DNA from: Candidatus Portnoybacteria bacterium CG_4_10_14_0_2_um_filter_44_20
Lineage (GTDB): Bacteria; Patescibacteriota; Minisyncoccia; Portnoybacterales; GCA-002795985
Assembly (NCBI GenBank): GCA_002792395.1
Contig: PFOG01000187.1
Location: 395-6,303, forward strand
Direction: 5' to 3'
Length of the DNA stretch: 5,909 nt
Part shown: positions 5,825 to 5,909 of the stretch, in pieces
Position numbering within the stretch: the stretch's first letter is position 1
How the letters are laid out: the number at the start of each line of letters is the position of its first letter
Position numbers and translations under genes: made by a program
The notes under the pieces: model-generated
What the model was told of the DNA's origin: nothing
The model's database searches: none
Seen by the model: only the letters and a program-made list of their open reading frames with translations

Positions 5825-5909
5825 GTGAGCCGAAAGCTCACGCAAGCTTCGCTTAATTGTGAGCCGAAAGCTCACGCAAGCTTCGCTTAATTGTGAGCCG
5901 AAAGCTCAC
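5823..5909 (+). repeat. 34-bp tandem repeat array at the rnpB 3' end (runs off the window)
   Basis: Two identical 34-bp units (5823-5856, 5857-5890) and the first 19 bases of a third (5891-5909) are seen, with no mismatch. Each unit holds a dyad, GTGAGC-CGAAA-GCTCAC, followed by GCAAGCTTCGCTTAA, which can form a small AAGC-TTC-GCTT hairpin. The first unit overlaps the last two bases of the rnpB P1 helix. No T-run follows a hairpin, so no ordinary factor-independent terminator is visible, although transcripts leaving rnpB would carry a series of hairpins. The total copy number cannot be known here. Confidence 0.9.

Noticed and set aside
5855..5875. Lac-type operator, because AATTGTGAGC and GCTCAC appear
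   Set aside because: The half-sites are separated by CGAAA, unlike the lac operator spacing, and the copies lie in tandem after an RNA gene with no regulator nearby. The similarity is probably chance.
5823..5909. CRISPR array
   Set aside because: The parts between the dyads are identical and only 15 bases long; a CRISPR has unique spacers of about 30 bases. This is a simple tandem repeat.

Overview
The window reads as a compact stretch of a small-genome bacterium, most likely a member of the Candidate Phyla Radiation (Patescibacteria), perhaps Parcubacteria. This is inferred from gene content and style, not from a marker phylogeny. The pointers are a pseudopilin of the GspG type with a PDG...GTADD loop, a triosephosphate isomerase with an NWKCNP active-site segment, A/T-rich start regions almost without Shine-Dalgarno sequences, and short degenerate palindromic repeats in the intergenic spaces and inside a gene. 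TGA ends two genes, so the code is the standard bacterial one and not the UGA=Gly code of Gracilibacteria/SR1. Every gene is on the + strand.

Layout. 1-247: 3' end of a type II secretion/type IV pilus-like pseudopilin gene. 238-266: a good sigma70-type promoter that starts inside the pilin stop region and drives tpiA (296-1072). 1083-1225: a long imperfect palindrome filling the gap before pgk (1228-2388). tpiA and pgk form a lower-glycolysis pair. 2389-2510: a non-coding gap holding degenerate interspersed repeats. 2511-2954: an unrecognised protein with four membrane segments, starting at GTG. 2944-2972: a possible promoter for recJ (2988-4838), which is followed after 9 bases by an RNase HI gene (4848-5291). 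5296-5324: a near-consensus promoter for the RNase P RNA gene rnpB (about 5346-5824). 5823-5909: a 34-bp tandem repeat that starts within the last bases of rnpB and runs off the window.

How the parts work together. TpiA and Pgk are consecutive parts of the glycolytic trunk. RecJ (5'-3' single-strand DNA exonuclease) and RNase HI (removes RNA from RNA-DNA hybrids) are a plausible replication/repair operon. rnpB has its own promoter and encodes the catalytic RNA that matures tRNA 5' ends.

Most of the window is housekeeping, and I see no new multi-gene system. The unusual signals are in small repeats: a palindrome read in frame inside recJ, a tandem hairpin array attached to the rnpB 3' end, related hairpin stems repeated within rnpB, and the palindrome between tpiA and pgk.
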